Of a DNA stretch of 64,000 nucleotides, positions 1-8,222 are shown in pieces. The stretch's first letter is position 1; each line of letters starts with the position of its first letter. The notes under the pieces were generated by a model. That model made no database searches. It was not told the DNA's origin and saw only the letters and a program-made list of their open reading frames with translations. The translations under genes and the position numbers were made by a program. Origin of the DNA: Wolbachia endosymbiont of Spodoptera picta. Its GTDB lineage: Bacteria > Pseudomonadota > Alphaproteobacteria > Rickettsiales > Anaplasmataceae. The stretch lies in contig NZ_CP067976.1 in assembly GCF_018141665.1 (NCBI RefSeq), positions 992,001 through 1,056,000 of the forward strand, in the 5' to 3' direction.

Positions 1-819
1 ATGCTGACCACAAGAAAAAATTGCAGATGGATGACTTACATTACTCCAAGAGATATCTGTAATATGTAGCAGTCCATCTATAACTCCCACTGTATCTGAT
101 TCATGAATGCCAACAAATGCACCGTAGTGAGTGATGCTTTTTATTTTGCCTTCTACTACATCACCTTCATTAAAAGATTCTAAAAACTTAATTTTTTCAC
201 CAGCATGCAAGTTCTCTAATACCAGCTTTCTTGATACTACAATATTCCCCTGCTTCTTATCCATTTTAAGCACGATGAATTTTTGTTCAGTTTCAATAAG
301 GTGATTAGCATCTTTTATTTGCTTCAAATCCACATGACTCAGCGGTAAAAACGCACTTATTCCATCACCAAGATCAACAATAAAACCGCATTTAATTGAG
401 CGTTTAATGATTCCTGTTACTTCATCTTTTGTAACTGCGCTTTCTTCCAATTTATTCCATTTTTCGTCTCTGATTGCTTTCTCACGACTAAGAACAACAT
501 TACCATGGTAATCTTCAATTCTTTCAACATAAACTCTAATTTTCGAGCCAACAGTGATATCATCATTACAACTGAGCTCCTTAATCAGAATTCTTCCGTC
601 TGACTTTAAACCAACATCAACCACAATATCATTAGAATTTCTTCTTGTGATTATACCTTCTACCACATCTCCTTCTTTGATTTTGTTAGCAAAAGAATCT
701 TCACAAAAGTCATTGTCTTGATTATCAAATTGATCTTGAAATATCTCTTCTATGAATCTATTTGATGATAGCCTCTTGATAGCAACTGTACTTTCCATAC
801 CTTTTAATTTTAACTTCAT
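1..819 (-). CDS. rpsA: 30S ribosomal protein S1 (5' part; gene runs off the left edge)
   Basis: S1 binds mRNA on the 30S subunit and helps translation start. The visible N-terminal ~270 residues contain successive S1/OB-fold repeats, seen as the motifs KEGDVVEGII, GIIKRSIKCGF and EGDVVEGKIKSITHYGAFVG, followed by the start of another repeat (GLLHITDISW). The reading frame is open to position 1, so the C-terminal repeats lie outside the window. Two in-frame starts are possible: ATG at 819 (MKLKLKGMES) and ATG at 798 (MESTVAIKRL), the latter with an AAAAGG just upstream. The longer one is listed. It is divergent from trmB. Family assignment is secure; the exact start is not. Confidence 0.9.
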   Translation of the reverse strand, partial: MKLKLKGMESTVAIKRLSSNRFIEEIFQDQFDNQDNDFCEDSFANKIKEGDVVEGIITRRNSNDIVVDVGLKSDGRILIKELSCNDDITVGSKIRVYVERIEDYHGNVVLSREKAIRDEKWNKLEESAVTKDEVTGIIKRSIKCGFIVDLGDGISAFLPLSHVDLKQIKDANHLIETEQKFIVLKMDKKQGNIVVSRKLVLENLHAGEKIKFLESFNEGDVVEGKIKSITHYGAFVGIHESDTVGVIDGLLHITDISWSNVSHPSAIFSCGQH

Positions 820-922
820 TAGAACTCATATATTATATAATATTAATAATTAGTGACAAGTAAATTCTCATTAATTCATTTCGAGAATTGTTTAAGCTAT
901 AAAAGATTAAGTTATGTAAGAT

Positions 923-1567
923 ATGTTATCTAGGAATAATAATTGGATTAGGTCATTTTCCAGAAGATCTAGGTTGAAGTTGAATGTTTTGGAGAAGTAT
1001 TCTATTAAAAACAGCAAGGAATCTATAAAAAAGATCGTAGACTTACAAAAAAGAATACGAGTAGAAATAGGTTTCGGTAATGGTAAAAATATGCTCCATC
1101 AGGCATTCAATGAATCTGATCTATTATTTATAGGATGTGAGCCTTATTTAAAGGGGGTCTCTTCCTTGCTAAAAAGCATAGAAGCACACAGCATAAAAAA
1201 TATTTTAATATGGACAGAAGATGCAAGAGAATTAATTGTCAATTTTCCTGACCACAGTGTTGAAAAATTCTTTATTCTCTTTCCAGATCCATGGCCAAAA
1301 AGAAGTCACAACAAAAGACGGTTAATTAATACGGAATTTTTAAATTTATTAGCAAAAAAAATACTTGTCACAGGTGAAATATTTATTGCAACTGATCATC
1401 AGGATTATGCAGAGTGGATAGAGTTACATATAAAGCAGTGTAATTTTTTAACCTATAAGGAAGATAGTTTTGCAAATTATACCCCAACAAAATACCACAG
1501 AAAAGCGCTAGAATATCAGCGTAAAATAAAGTTTTTTAAAGTAAATGTTATATCTAAACTGACTTAG
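923..1567 (+). CDS. trmB: tRNA (guanine-N7)-methyltransferase TrmB
   Basis: SAM-dependent enzyme that makes m7G46 in tRNA variable loops. At 214 residues it is typical of the family. Seen in the sequence: the SAM-binding start VEIGFGNGKN, the acidic GCEPYLKG strand end, the family signature FFILFPDPWPKRSHNKRRL and the C-terminal TDHQDYAEW segment. The N-terminal arginine-rich stretch (RSFSRRSRLKLN) is usual for alphaproteobacterial TrmB. The gene stands alone, divergent from rpsA. Confidence 0.93.
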   Translation: MLSRNNNWIRSFSRRSRLKLNVLEKYSIKNSKESIKKIVDLQKRIRVEIGFGNGKNMLHQAFNESDLLFIGCEPYLKGVSSLLKSIEAHSIKNILIWTEDARELIVNFPDHSVEKFFILFPDPWPKRSHNKRRLINTEFLNLLAKKILVTGEIFIATDHQDYAEWIELHIKQCNFLTYKEDSFANYTPTKYHRKALEYQRKIKFFKVNVISKLT

Positions 1568-1775
1568 ATTTACCTCTGCTTGTTAGTACAGATGTGTACA
1601 TGACACTCTATAGTGCAAGTAGCCTACCATATACTGGGAATAACAGTTTACTGAATTCTTTAATCTCACAAATAGAAAGATCAATAAACTTGATAAACAT
1701 CAACATTATCAGCCAGCATTGCTTTTGCAACTTCAATTCTACCTTTTTTATGATCGGTTTGGATAATTTTATAAC

Positions 1776-2297
1776 CTATAGCATTTTGTCTAGCAACCAA
1801 TCTGGTGCTTCTCTACCTTTTTCCCACTTAGCAAATCTCATCTTTTCTTTTAGGTAATATTCTCTATATGCTTCTATTGGGTTACTACATTTATATCGAT
1901 TAGGTAACGCTTGTGTAAAAGCTTGTATATCAGCTGATCGAAATATTAGCAAATCCTTGTTATTATCGCACCAATCTATAACTTCTTCGGATTTATGCGT
2001 TCTTTTGTATCGCAAGCTATATTCTATACACAATTCTTTTCCATGTTTTATTAACCAATCAAAGTTTCCTTTTGATTGTCTAGCCCATAAAGAACAAGGA
2101 TGGTTTTTGTGAGTAAGTTTATATGGAACTTCTATATTCTGGTTTGTAATGCTGACTAAAGGATTTGGCTCTTTTAATGCTATTGAAAAAACACTGCTAA
2201 GCAATTGAGCAGTTTCTAGCGGCATTTTTACTATGTGCTTATCGCATAACATTTGTGCTGCAGTTACAGGATTTTCGTCTAATATAAAGATATTCAT
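1776..2297 (-). CDS. phage-type protein of unknown function
   Basis: A 173-residue protein beginning MNIFILDENPVTAAQMLCDKH, with the continuation VKMPLETAQLLSS. This N-terminal pattern (M-N-I-F-x-L-D, then C-D-K-H-x-V-K-M and E-T-A-Q-L-L) is one I associate with a small family common in tailed-phage and marine-phage genomes whose biochemical role is unknown. The C-terminal part is Trp- and basic-rich (KMRFAKWEKGREAPDWL). It lies 130 bp downstream of, and on the same strand as, a terminase large subunit, so the pair looks like a small phage remnant. Neither signal peptide nor membrane segment is seen. Function is not assigned. Confidence 0.65.
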   Translation of the reverse strand: MNIFILDENPVTAAQMLCDKHIVKMPLETAQLLSSVFSIALKEPNPLVSITNQNIEVPYKLTHKNHPCSLWARQSKGNFDWLIKHGKELCIEYSLRYKRTHKSEEVIDWCDNNKDLLIFRSADIQAFTQALPNRYKCSNPIEAYREYYLKEKMRFAKWEKGREAPDWLLDKML

Positions 2298-2427
2298 CTA
2301 AGCACCCAGAGATAGAATTTTTGCGTAGTATTTATTTCAATAAACCCTAAAATATCATTCAGAAAATGGATAAGTTAAATAAGCTCAGTTAAAAAAATTA
2401 TACACAATTCCGAGGAACCTTTTCAAG

Positions 2428-3825
2428 CTACAATGAACGTATAGCTACCACTCTAGCAATATTATTTCTCACCCACTGAAGATATTGCACGGTACTGTCT
2501 ACTTGATCGTCGTGACGGATTTCTGGAAACATTAAAATCTCATACTCAAAGTCGCTAAGCCATACTGCTTGGTTAGGGAGAAAAACCCGCTCAGATTCTA
2601 TAATTGGGACAATTCGGTGAAATCGAGTTAATTTGTCATCATGTGGTACTATTTGAATAATAGGTAAATCACTGTTTTTCCTGAGCTCCTGAACCAATTG
2701 CTGACCGCTTGCTTTTGCTTCGATTAAAATTGCGTGTGGCTTCCACCTTGCAGCCAGCGACAGAACTTTCTCTTTAAGTTTTGGATATTCAAGTTTTGCG
2801 CGATATACATCGAGTAAATAGAATGTATTATCTACTTTTGTCCAGGTAGTGCAGACACTAAAGTCACTTGTATTGTTTGTTGAAATTGCAGTATCCCAAC
2901 TTTGTGTTACATGCAAGAGGCTATCAGGAAAATTTTTATAGCGCTTCAACCACTCTCGTTTAATTATAGCACTTGAAAGTGGTAGAGGGTTTTGTTGGTA
3001 TTGAGCAGCAAAACCATAACTCCCAAGTTCAGCTTTTATCATCTCAATTTCTTCTTTTCCTTCAGTTAGGGAATACAACAATTGACCTTCTTTTCTTGAG
3101 TATATTTCCTGTTCATGCTCTGGAATATGATTATTAACTGAATAAATAATCTCCTTATCTTCAGCTATTATTGGTAAACAGACATGATGCCATATGTTTC
3201 TTGGTTTACAGAGGAGGTGACCAGTTAAATCTTCTAAATGGAGTCTGTGCATCACAAGAACGATAACTCCTTTTTTTCTGTCGTTGAGCCTGGTTACTAA
3301 AGCCTGATCAAACCAGTTTGCAGCACGCTTTCTAAATGTTTCGCTCAAAGCTTGTGCGGGACTTAGTGGATCATCCACGATAATGAAATCTCCACCTTCA
3401 CCGGTTAATGTTCCCTCAACTGATGTTGCAATCCTACATCCTCTTTGCACTGTTTGAAATTTATATTTAGTGTTTTGATCTTTGCATAATTCTACTTTCG
3501 GAAATAGCTCTCTATACCAATCAGATTGCATTATGCACCTTGTATCGAGTGAGTGCTTTTCGCTAAGCAACCGAGAATAACTTGCAACTATTATTCTTGC
3601 AGTTGGCTGATTTCCAAGTATCCATGCGGGCCATGCAACACTTACACAAATGGACTTCATTGAACGCGGCGGCATATTGAATATTCTTCTTCTTGCTTCA
3701 CCAGCGCTTGCTGCTTCAAGCCTGTCTGCTATGATTTTTATATATTGATAATCATTATACTCACACCCCGGCACTACCGTTTGAAAGCATAATTCAATGA
3801 ATTTGAGAAGGTTTATATTGTTCAT
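2428..3825 (-). CDS. phage terminase large subunit (orphan)
   Basis: Motor and nuclease of phage DNA packaging. The 465-residue frame is intact. The N-terminal ATPase region has a Walker A-like MPPRSMKS at residues 51-58 and a Walker B FIIVDD at 147-152. The C-terminal RNase H-like nuclease region has candidate metal ligands D311 (QSWDTA), E369 (LIEAKASG) and D440/D443 (HDDQVDS). It belongs to the family whose C-terminal domain is annotated as 'phage uncharacterized protein' in many prophages and gene-transfer-agent loci. No portal, capsid or tail genes are in the window, so it is an isolated packaging gene. The start is an ATG after a long T-rich stretch. Confidence 0.88.
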   Translation of the reverse strand: MNNINLLKFIELCFQTVVPGCEYNDYQYIKIIADRLEAASAGEARRRIFNMPPRSMKSICVSVAWPAWILGNQPTARIIVASYSRLLSEKHSLDTRCIMQSDWYRELFPKVELCKDQNTKYKFQTVQRGCRIATSVEGTLTGEGGDFIIVDDPLSPAQALSETFRKRAANWFDQALVTRLNDRKKGVIVLVMHRLHLEDLTGHLLCKPRNIWHHVCLPIIAEDKEIIYSVNNHIPEHEQEIYSRKEGQLLYSLTEGKEEIEMIKAELGSYGFAAQYQQNPLPLSSAIIKREWLKRYKNFPDSLLHVTQSWDTAISTNNTSDFSVCTTWTKVDNTFYLLDVYRAKLEYPKLKEKVLSLAARWKPHAILIEAKASGQQLVQELRKNSDLPIIQIVPHDDKLTRFHRIVPIIESERVFLPNQAVWLSDFEYEILMFPEIRHDDQVDSTVQYLQWVRNNIARVVAIRSL

Positions 3826-3839
3826 AAAATTAAGGTTTG

Positions 3840-3868
3840 TTGATTTTTTTAAGATTTTGTTGTATAAT
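3840..3868 (+). promoter_or_regulatory. putative sigma-70 promoter of the hydrolase gene
   Basis: TTGATT at 3840-3845 and TATAAT at 3863-3868 are separated by 17 bp and lie 27 bp upstream of the ATG at 3895. Inferred from consensus match only. Confidence 0.45.
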
Positions 3869-3894
3869 TAAACCAGCATAGTGAGAGTTAAAAT

Positions 3895-4953
3895 ATGAAA
3901 GAAATAAGAGAGCAAACTGAGAGAGAATTTATAAAAACTCAAAACGGGATGAAAATAGAGACAATTACGCTTCTTGGTAAAAATCAAAACAATAATCAAG
4001 GTGAAAAACATCTGATATACTTTATTGGTGGAAATAGAGCGTTAAGCCCTGGTAAAGATTATTCCCCAAATTGGAATTGGGCCACAGAGCAAGGGATAAC
4101 TGTACATCTTTTTAATTATCCTGGACTTGGTTTAAGTAAAAATAACTCATTGATACGTAGCAATAGAGTTAAATCTGGTGTAGCAGTTGTAACTAACTTA
4201 TTGGAAAAAGGTATAAAGCCAGATGATATCATATTGTTTGGAGACTGCCTAGGTGGACATGTGGCTGCAGAGGTTCATAAAAATTTTAAGGGTAAGGATA
4301 TACATTTAAGATGTATCGTTAGCAATGCCGCTAGTTCACTTAAACAAGCGTCTCTTTATTACTTTGGTTTTATGGCAAAATTAAAAATTTTTCTTGCTCC
4401 GATAATCAAATTGGTACTAAAGATTTTTGGCTGCCACTGGAAGACATATAAAATCGTAAATTCAATTACTCCTTATACAATGTACTTTAATCGAGAGGGA
4501 GATAAAGCGATAAAACAGCCAGCGCAACTTGCAACAGAAATAGAAAAAATAGATCAAAGCGGTAGAAGAAAAGATTACCAAAAAAAAGAAGTATTTGAAG
4601 GATTTGAGGAATATGAAGAATTTTTCAAGCAGCATATAATATTAAGAAAAAATGATGAGTGTATTGATTCGAAAAAAGCTGATAAAGATATACATAAATT
4701 GCCAATTACGTGTTTAAAGTCTTCCAACAAAACTGATTACACTTTTCCTGAGTTGATTAGTTTATATATTTATATTACAGATGAATATTTTTCTAAATAT
4801 GGCTCATTAAATAATGAAGAGAAGATTAAAGCATTTAAAGAAAGTAAATTTTATAAAGATTTTTCAAGCTGCAAAAATCCAAAGGACTTTTTGCATAATT
4901 ACATGAAGAAGCAAGAGCATCCTTCGATATCATTTCAGCATGTGACAATATAA
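3895..4953 (+). CDS. alpha/beta-hydrolase-like protein with Cys nucleophile motif
   Basis: A 352-residue protein with an alpha/beta-hydrolase core. A beta strand and oxyanion region are visible (HLIYFIGGNRAL, 39-50), then FNYPGLGLS (73-81), then the nucleophile elbow FGDCLGGH at 115-122, where Cys118 stands where most family members have Ser. A hydrophobic helix follows (about 157-178). A C-terminal His (H349) could complete the catalytic set, but the acid residue is not clear. The overall look (GxCxGG, no signal peptide, Lys-rich, a large insertion of about 110 residues before the C terminus) recalls hydrolases of intracellular bacteria, some of which are secreted effectors; that role is inference. 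It has its own promoter and a GTGAGAG ribosome-binding stretch. Confidence 0.6.
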   Translation: MKEIREQTEREFIKTQNGMKIETITLLGKNQNNNQGEKHLIYFIGGNRALSPGKDYSPNWNWATEQGITVHLFNYPGLGLSKNNSLIRSNRVKSGVAVVTNLLEKGIKPDDIILFGDCLGGHVAAEVHKNFKGKDIHLRCIVSNAASSLKQASLYYFGFMAKLKIFLAPIIKLVLKIFGCHWKTYKIVNSITPYTMYFNREGDKAIKQPAQLATEIEKIDQSGRRKDYQKKEVFEGFEEYEEFFKQHIILRKNDECIDSKKADKDIHKLPITCLKSSNKTDYTFPELISLYIYITDEYFSKYGSLNNEEKIKAFKESKFYKDFSSCKNPKDFLHNYMKKQEHPSISFQHVTI

Positions 4954-5660
4954 TCTGAGGAAAAAAAGACCTTTCTTAACAAGTCAAAGAAGGCTAGTTG
5001 CTCTTAACTTGACGCGTATGCTTTCTTCAATATTTTAGCCATCTGTATCTGTTCAGATGCATGCAAATATTGAAACCAGTGTTTCTTTTCTTATCATCCG
5101 AGTACTGGGATCCAGAAGAATTAATTGTGAACAAATAGCTATACGATATTTTCAATAAAATTACAAAAAAGCTGGATTCCACACTGGAATGACACCGTCA
5201 TAAACTGCTAGAGGTCTTCATAATGTCATTCCAGTCCTCATAGTGTTTATCCCGGCCTTCATAATTTCATCCCAGTACTTGATACTGGGATCCAGATGCA
5301 TGGCTAATGCTGAAACCAATACTCCCTTTTCTTGTCATACGAGTACTGGGACCCAGAAGACTCAGGTAATAAGAACTAGATTCCAGCGCTACGCGCTGGA
5401 ATGACACCGTCATAAACTGCTAGGTCTTCATAATGTCATCCCAGTACTGGGATCCAACTAAATTGGTGAACACTTTACAGCATTTTTGATGGAAAGAACT
5501 AGATGCCAGTGTCAAGCACTGACCCATTTTTTCCTTAAGTTTTTGCAGCTTGTGTTCTATTACAAAACCACTGTGGTACTAACGAGTGGCAAAATGATAG
5601 CAAGTTTTAAATTTTATTTTCAATAACGAAATTTGGCACATCTTGCTACACTTCCAGTTT
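4954..5660. repeat. cluster of short palindromic dispersed repeats, no gene
   Basis: 707 bp without a credible reading frame. It contains several hairpin units built on variants of CCAGTACTGGGATCCAG, for example arms 5270-5277/5283-5290 around a 5-nt loop and arms 5381-5389/5393-5401 around a 3-nt loop. A block of about 43 nt (TGGAATGACACCGTCATAAA and following) occurs at about 5188-5232 and again at about 5397-5441. Similar units occur near 12670-12740 and 63540-63745. These resemble the dispersed palindromic elements common in Wolbachia intergenic DNA. Confidence 0.75.
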
Positions 5661-6758
5661 TTATTGTACAAAAGGGGCTTCTGTCGTCTGTGTCTGACAT
5701 GAAGCTAATGTTATTCTCCCTCTTCCTTGTACTGGATTTAGCTTGTGAAACGCGTGGTTGAAATCTTCCTTACTCACTACCTTGGACTTTCTTTCAAGAG
5801 CAGCGTATATTTTTGCTTCATTAACTAATTGTTCTAACTCAGCTCCAGAATAGCCTTCTGTTTTTTTTGCAATATCTTGAATATTTAGCCTTCCATCAGT
5901 TTTTGTATTTTTGGTATAAAGCTCCGATATCTTTTGTCTCGTTTCCACATTTGGATTAGGTATATGAACCCTTTGACCTAAGCGTCCAGGCCTAATAAGT
6001 GCTGGATCTATCTCATTGACCAGGTTAGTTGCACCAATTACTATTATATCTTTTCTGCTCTTAAATCCATCTATTTCAGTTAGTAACTGTGTTAAGCTCT
6101 CTCGACAGTTGTAAGCTGAGTTATTAGCGGTACTTCTTTTTTGGGCAACTGCATCTATTTCATCTATGAATACTATACAAGGAGAATATTTTCTCGCTAC
6201 TTTAAAAAGCTCGCGTACAGCATGTGCACCATGACCAATATATACTCCAATAAGTTCTGGACCTGAGATACTTATAAAATTCATATTGGATTCACCTGCA
6301 ATTGCGCGGGCGATAAGTGTTTTACCATTTCCAGGAGGGCCGTGCAGTATATAACCTTTTAGTGAGTTAATACTTTCACTTCCAAACATCTCACGCATTT
6401 CTTCTGTCATTTGGTTACAGCAAATAATCTGCAATCGTTGTTTTAAGGAATCGTCAATTATAACATTAGCAAATGTTGTTTTATTATCTGAATTAGCTAA
6501 TTCTATTTCTATAGGCAGCTCTACTTCCTTCATTTTACTAAATATTTGATCATATATAAACCAAGCGATAAAAAAGAAAACAGTGAGTAACACAAAAGGC
6601 ATAGCTTCGCTAATATAATGTGCAGCCAGCTCATATCCTTTACTGAGAAACATTGTATGCATATAGGCAAACAAAAGAGCAATAGAGACCATAATTGCTA
6701 TGCATAGTAAACAGATAGCAATTCTTTTGAGTAATTCTGAGATTTCAATTTTTTTCAT
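5661..6758 (-). CDS. membrane-anchored AAA ATPase, FtsH-like without protease domain
   Basis: A 365-residue protein with two N-terminal membrane segments (about 11-33 and 50-70) followed by one AAA module: Walker A GPPGNGKT at 140-147, Walker B IVFIDEID at 195-202 and the second region of homology GATNLVNEIDPALIRPGR around 242-259. The sequence is closest in style to the FtsH ATPase domain, but it ends soon after the AAA lid and has no HEXGH zinc-protease domain, so it is not a complete FtsH. The C-terminal tail is Gln/Thr-rich. It probably remodels or extracts membrane proteins, possibly as a partner of another protease. It lies just downstream of the collagen-like operon on the same strand, with 135 bp between them. 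Confidence 0.8.
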   Translation of the reverse strand: MKKIEISELLKRIAICLLCIAIMVSIALLFAYMHTMFLSKGYELAAHYISEAMPFVLLTVFFFIAWFIYDQIFSKMKEVELPIEIELANSDNKTTFANVIIDDSLKQRLQIICCNQMTEEMREMFGSESINSLKGYILHGPPGNGKTLIARAIAGESNMNFISISGPELIGVYIGHGAHAVRELFKVARKYSPCIVFIDEIDAVAQKRSTANNSAYNCRESLTQLLTEIDGFKSRKDIIVIGATNLVNEIDPALIRPGRLGQRVHIPNPNVETRQKISELYTKNTKTDGRLNIQDIAKKTEGYSGAELEQLVNEAKIYAALERKSKVVSKEDFNHAFHKLNPVQGRGRITLASCQTQTTEAPFVQ

Positions 6759-6892
6759 CTTACTGTCTTATATCGATTTTAAACTGAGAACAATTTTATT
6801 TAGATTAAATACTAAAAAAATATACCCTTACACTTCTTTGAATTCTACTAAATTCACTTTTAAAAAGCAATTATAATATACTTTGTGCGTGG

Positions 6893-8218
6893 TTAAGATA
6901 GCTCTGGAATAGTATAAAGAACTATGTCATCATTGAAGAGAAACTCATCTGTTGCTGTGTACTCTTTATTAATTTTATAAGAATCATAAACATCGTAATC
7001 TGCTTTTGTATGGTAATCACAATATTGAAACTTACCCTCTTTATTGAAAGAGCCAAATTGATCAATTAATGTAGCCATTTTCTTACCTTTTCCACTTTTT
7101 GTTAATTCAAATACATCAGCTGGGCAGTGGCCTGAAGAATCTTGATTAGTAGTTCCTTTCACAATAAAAAACGATGGTTTATCGTTAAGTAACTTGCAGA
7201 AATCTGGCTTATATTCCTTTTTCATACAGTTTAAACTTATATATTGATATTTATTTGGAACATTTGAGTATTGAGAATCGTACTTTTTATGTTCAAAAAA
7301 CTTATTACCTAAGAAATTACAAAACGTTAATTTATAATCATCATTATTACTAGACTTAACGACTTTAAGGTAATGAAAGTCTCTAGGAATTTTTATCTCT
7401 TCTTCTGTAACGTGATTATGTATGACCAATTGGTCATCAAGCATGCAGTAACCTATTTTCGGTAAAGTAGCTACGAGCTTACCGTTTAACATGATATCTG
7501 CTTGATAGATATTATCCGATAACTTCTCTCCTTGCTGCAAAGTAAAATTCTGCTCTGCCTTAGCTGGTGCACTGCATTGCTCAGTTTTAGTTAAGTTTTT
7601 TATTATTGTTGATATCTCACTAATTTCTAATATATCATGTTCATTCTTTGTGTATTGATACTTATAGCAACTACCATCTTCACATACTGGAAGACATTTT
7701 CCTTCTTCATCTGATATATAGATATAATCACCTTCTATTGTAAAATAAAGTCCACCTTTTTCTTCTTGAATTTTTTGTAGTACTGGGTCATTTTCATCGT
7801 TAAAATTGATAAAATTGAGTACTCCAGTTATATCTCTACCAGACAATTTGAGGCCAAAGTTAGGACTATCTTTTATGTTGTAAAGCGAAATCAAGATAGG
7901 TTTTGATTCAAGCTTTTCTATAATATTGTTTCTATTTGTACTTATTATAGCTTCTTGTTCTACAATAAGATCCTCTTTAATAGAGTTTCCACTTTCATCA
8001 GATCTTTCTGCCTGCAGGGGTAAGTTTCCTTCATATAAAGATATTTTATCTCCCTGCTTCTTTAACTTTAAACCATTAATATCCTCTACTTTAATTGTAC
8101 CAATATGTGAATGGATAACCTTACTATTTTTGTTTAATATATAATATTCAGCAGGAAGTTTAATCAATTTTTTATAGAGCGGGTTTTTATCCTCTATTTT
8201 AAATATATGTTTTTCCAT
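6893..8218 (-). CDS. unknown protein sharing a repeat module with the upstream collagen-like protein
   Basis: A 441-residue protein I do not recognise. It has no signal peptide or membrane segment and is rich in Lys, Asp, Tyr and Cys. It appears to be built from short beta-type units: residues 239-300 (ADIMLNGKLVATLPKIGY, then LKVVKSS and DDYKLTF) can be aligned with residues 25-90 of the neighbouring collagen-like protein (RLNNKTTFSLPSVSY, then LKLERV and NDYKFAL), and colinear similarity continues through about residue 390. The N-terminal half has a similar but weaker unit. Translation is probably coupled to the upstream gene: the stop of that gene and this ATG are 4 bp apart, with AAGGTAA as the ribosome-binding site. 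Function unknown; it may bind to, or act beside, the collagen-like protein. Confidence 0.7.
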   Translation of the reverse strand: MEKHIFKIEDKNPLYKKLIKLPAEYYILNKNSKVIHSHIGTIKVEDINGLKLKKQGDKISLYEGNLPLQAERSDESGNSIKEDLIVEQEAIISTNRNNIIEKLESKPILISLYNIKDSPNFGLKLSGRDITGVLNFINFNDENDPVLQKIQEEKGGLYFTIEGDYIYISDEEGKCLPVCEDGSCYKYQYTKNEHDILEISEISTIIKNLTKTEQCSAPAKAEQNFTLQQGEKLSDNIYQADIMLNGKLVATLPKIGYCMLDDQLVIHNHVTEEEIKIPRDFHYLKVVKSSNNDDYKLTFCNFLGNKFFEHKKYDSQYSNVPNKYQYISLNCMKKEYKPDFCKLLNDKPSFFIVKGTTNQDSSGHCPADVFELTKSGKGKKMATLIDQFGSFNKEGKFQYCDYHTKADYDVYDSYKINKEYTATDEFLFNDDIVLYTIPELS

Positions 8219-8222
8219 GATA

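Noticed and set aside
1594..1857. 87-residue plus-strand frame after trmB
   Set aside because: Overlaps the end of the phage-type gene on the other strand and has no recognisable features.
4954..5660. Palindromic repeat cluster as a CRISPR array
   Set aside because: Repeats are irregularly spaced, imperfect and self-complementary across their whole length, with no uniform spacers and no cas genes.
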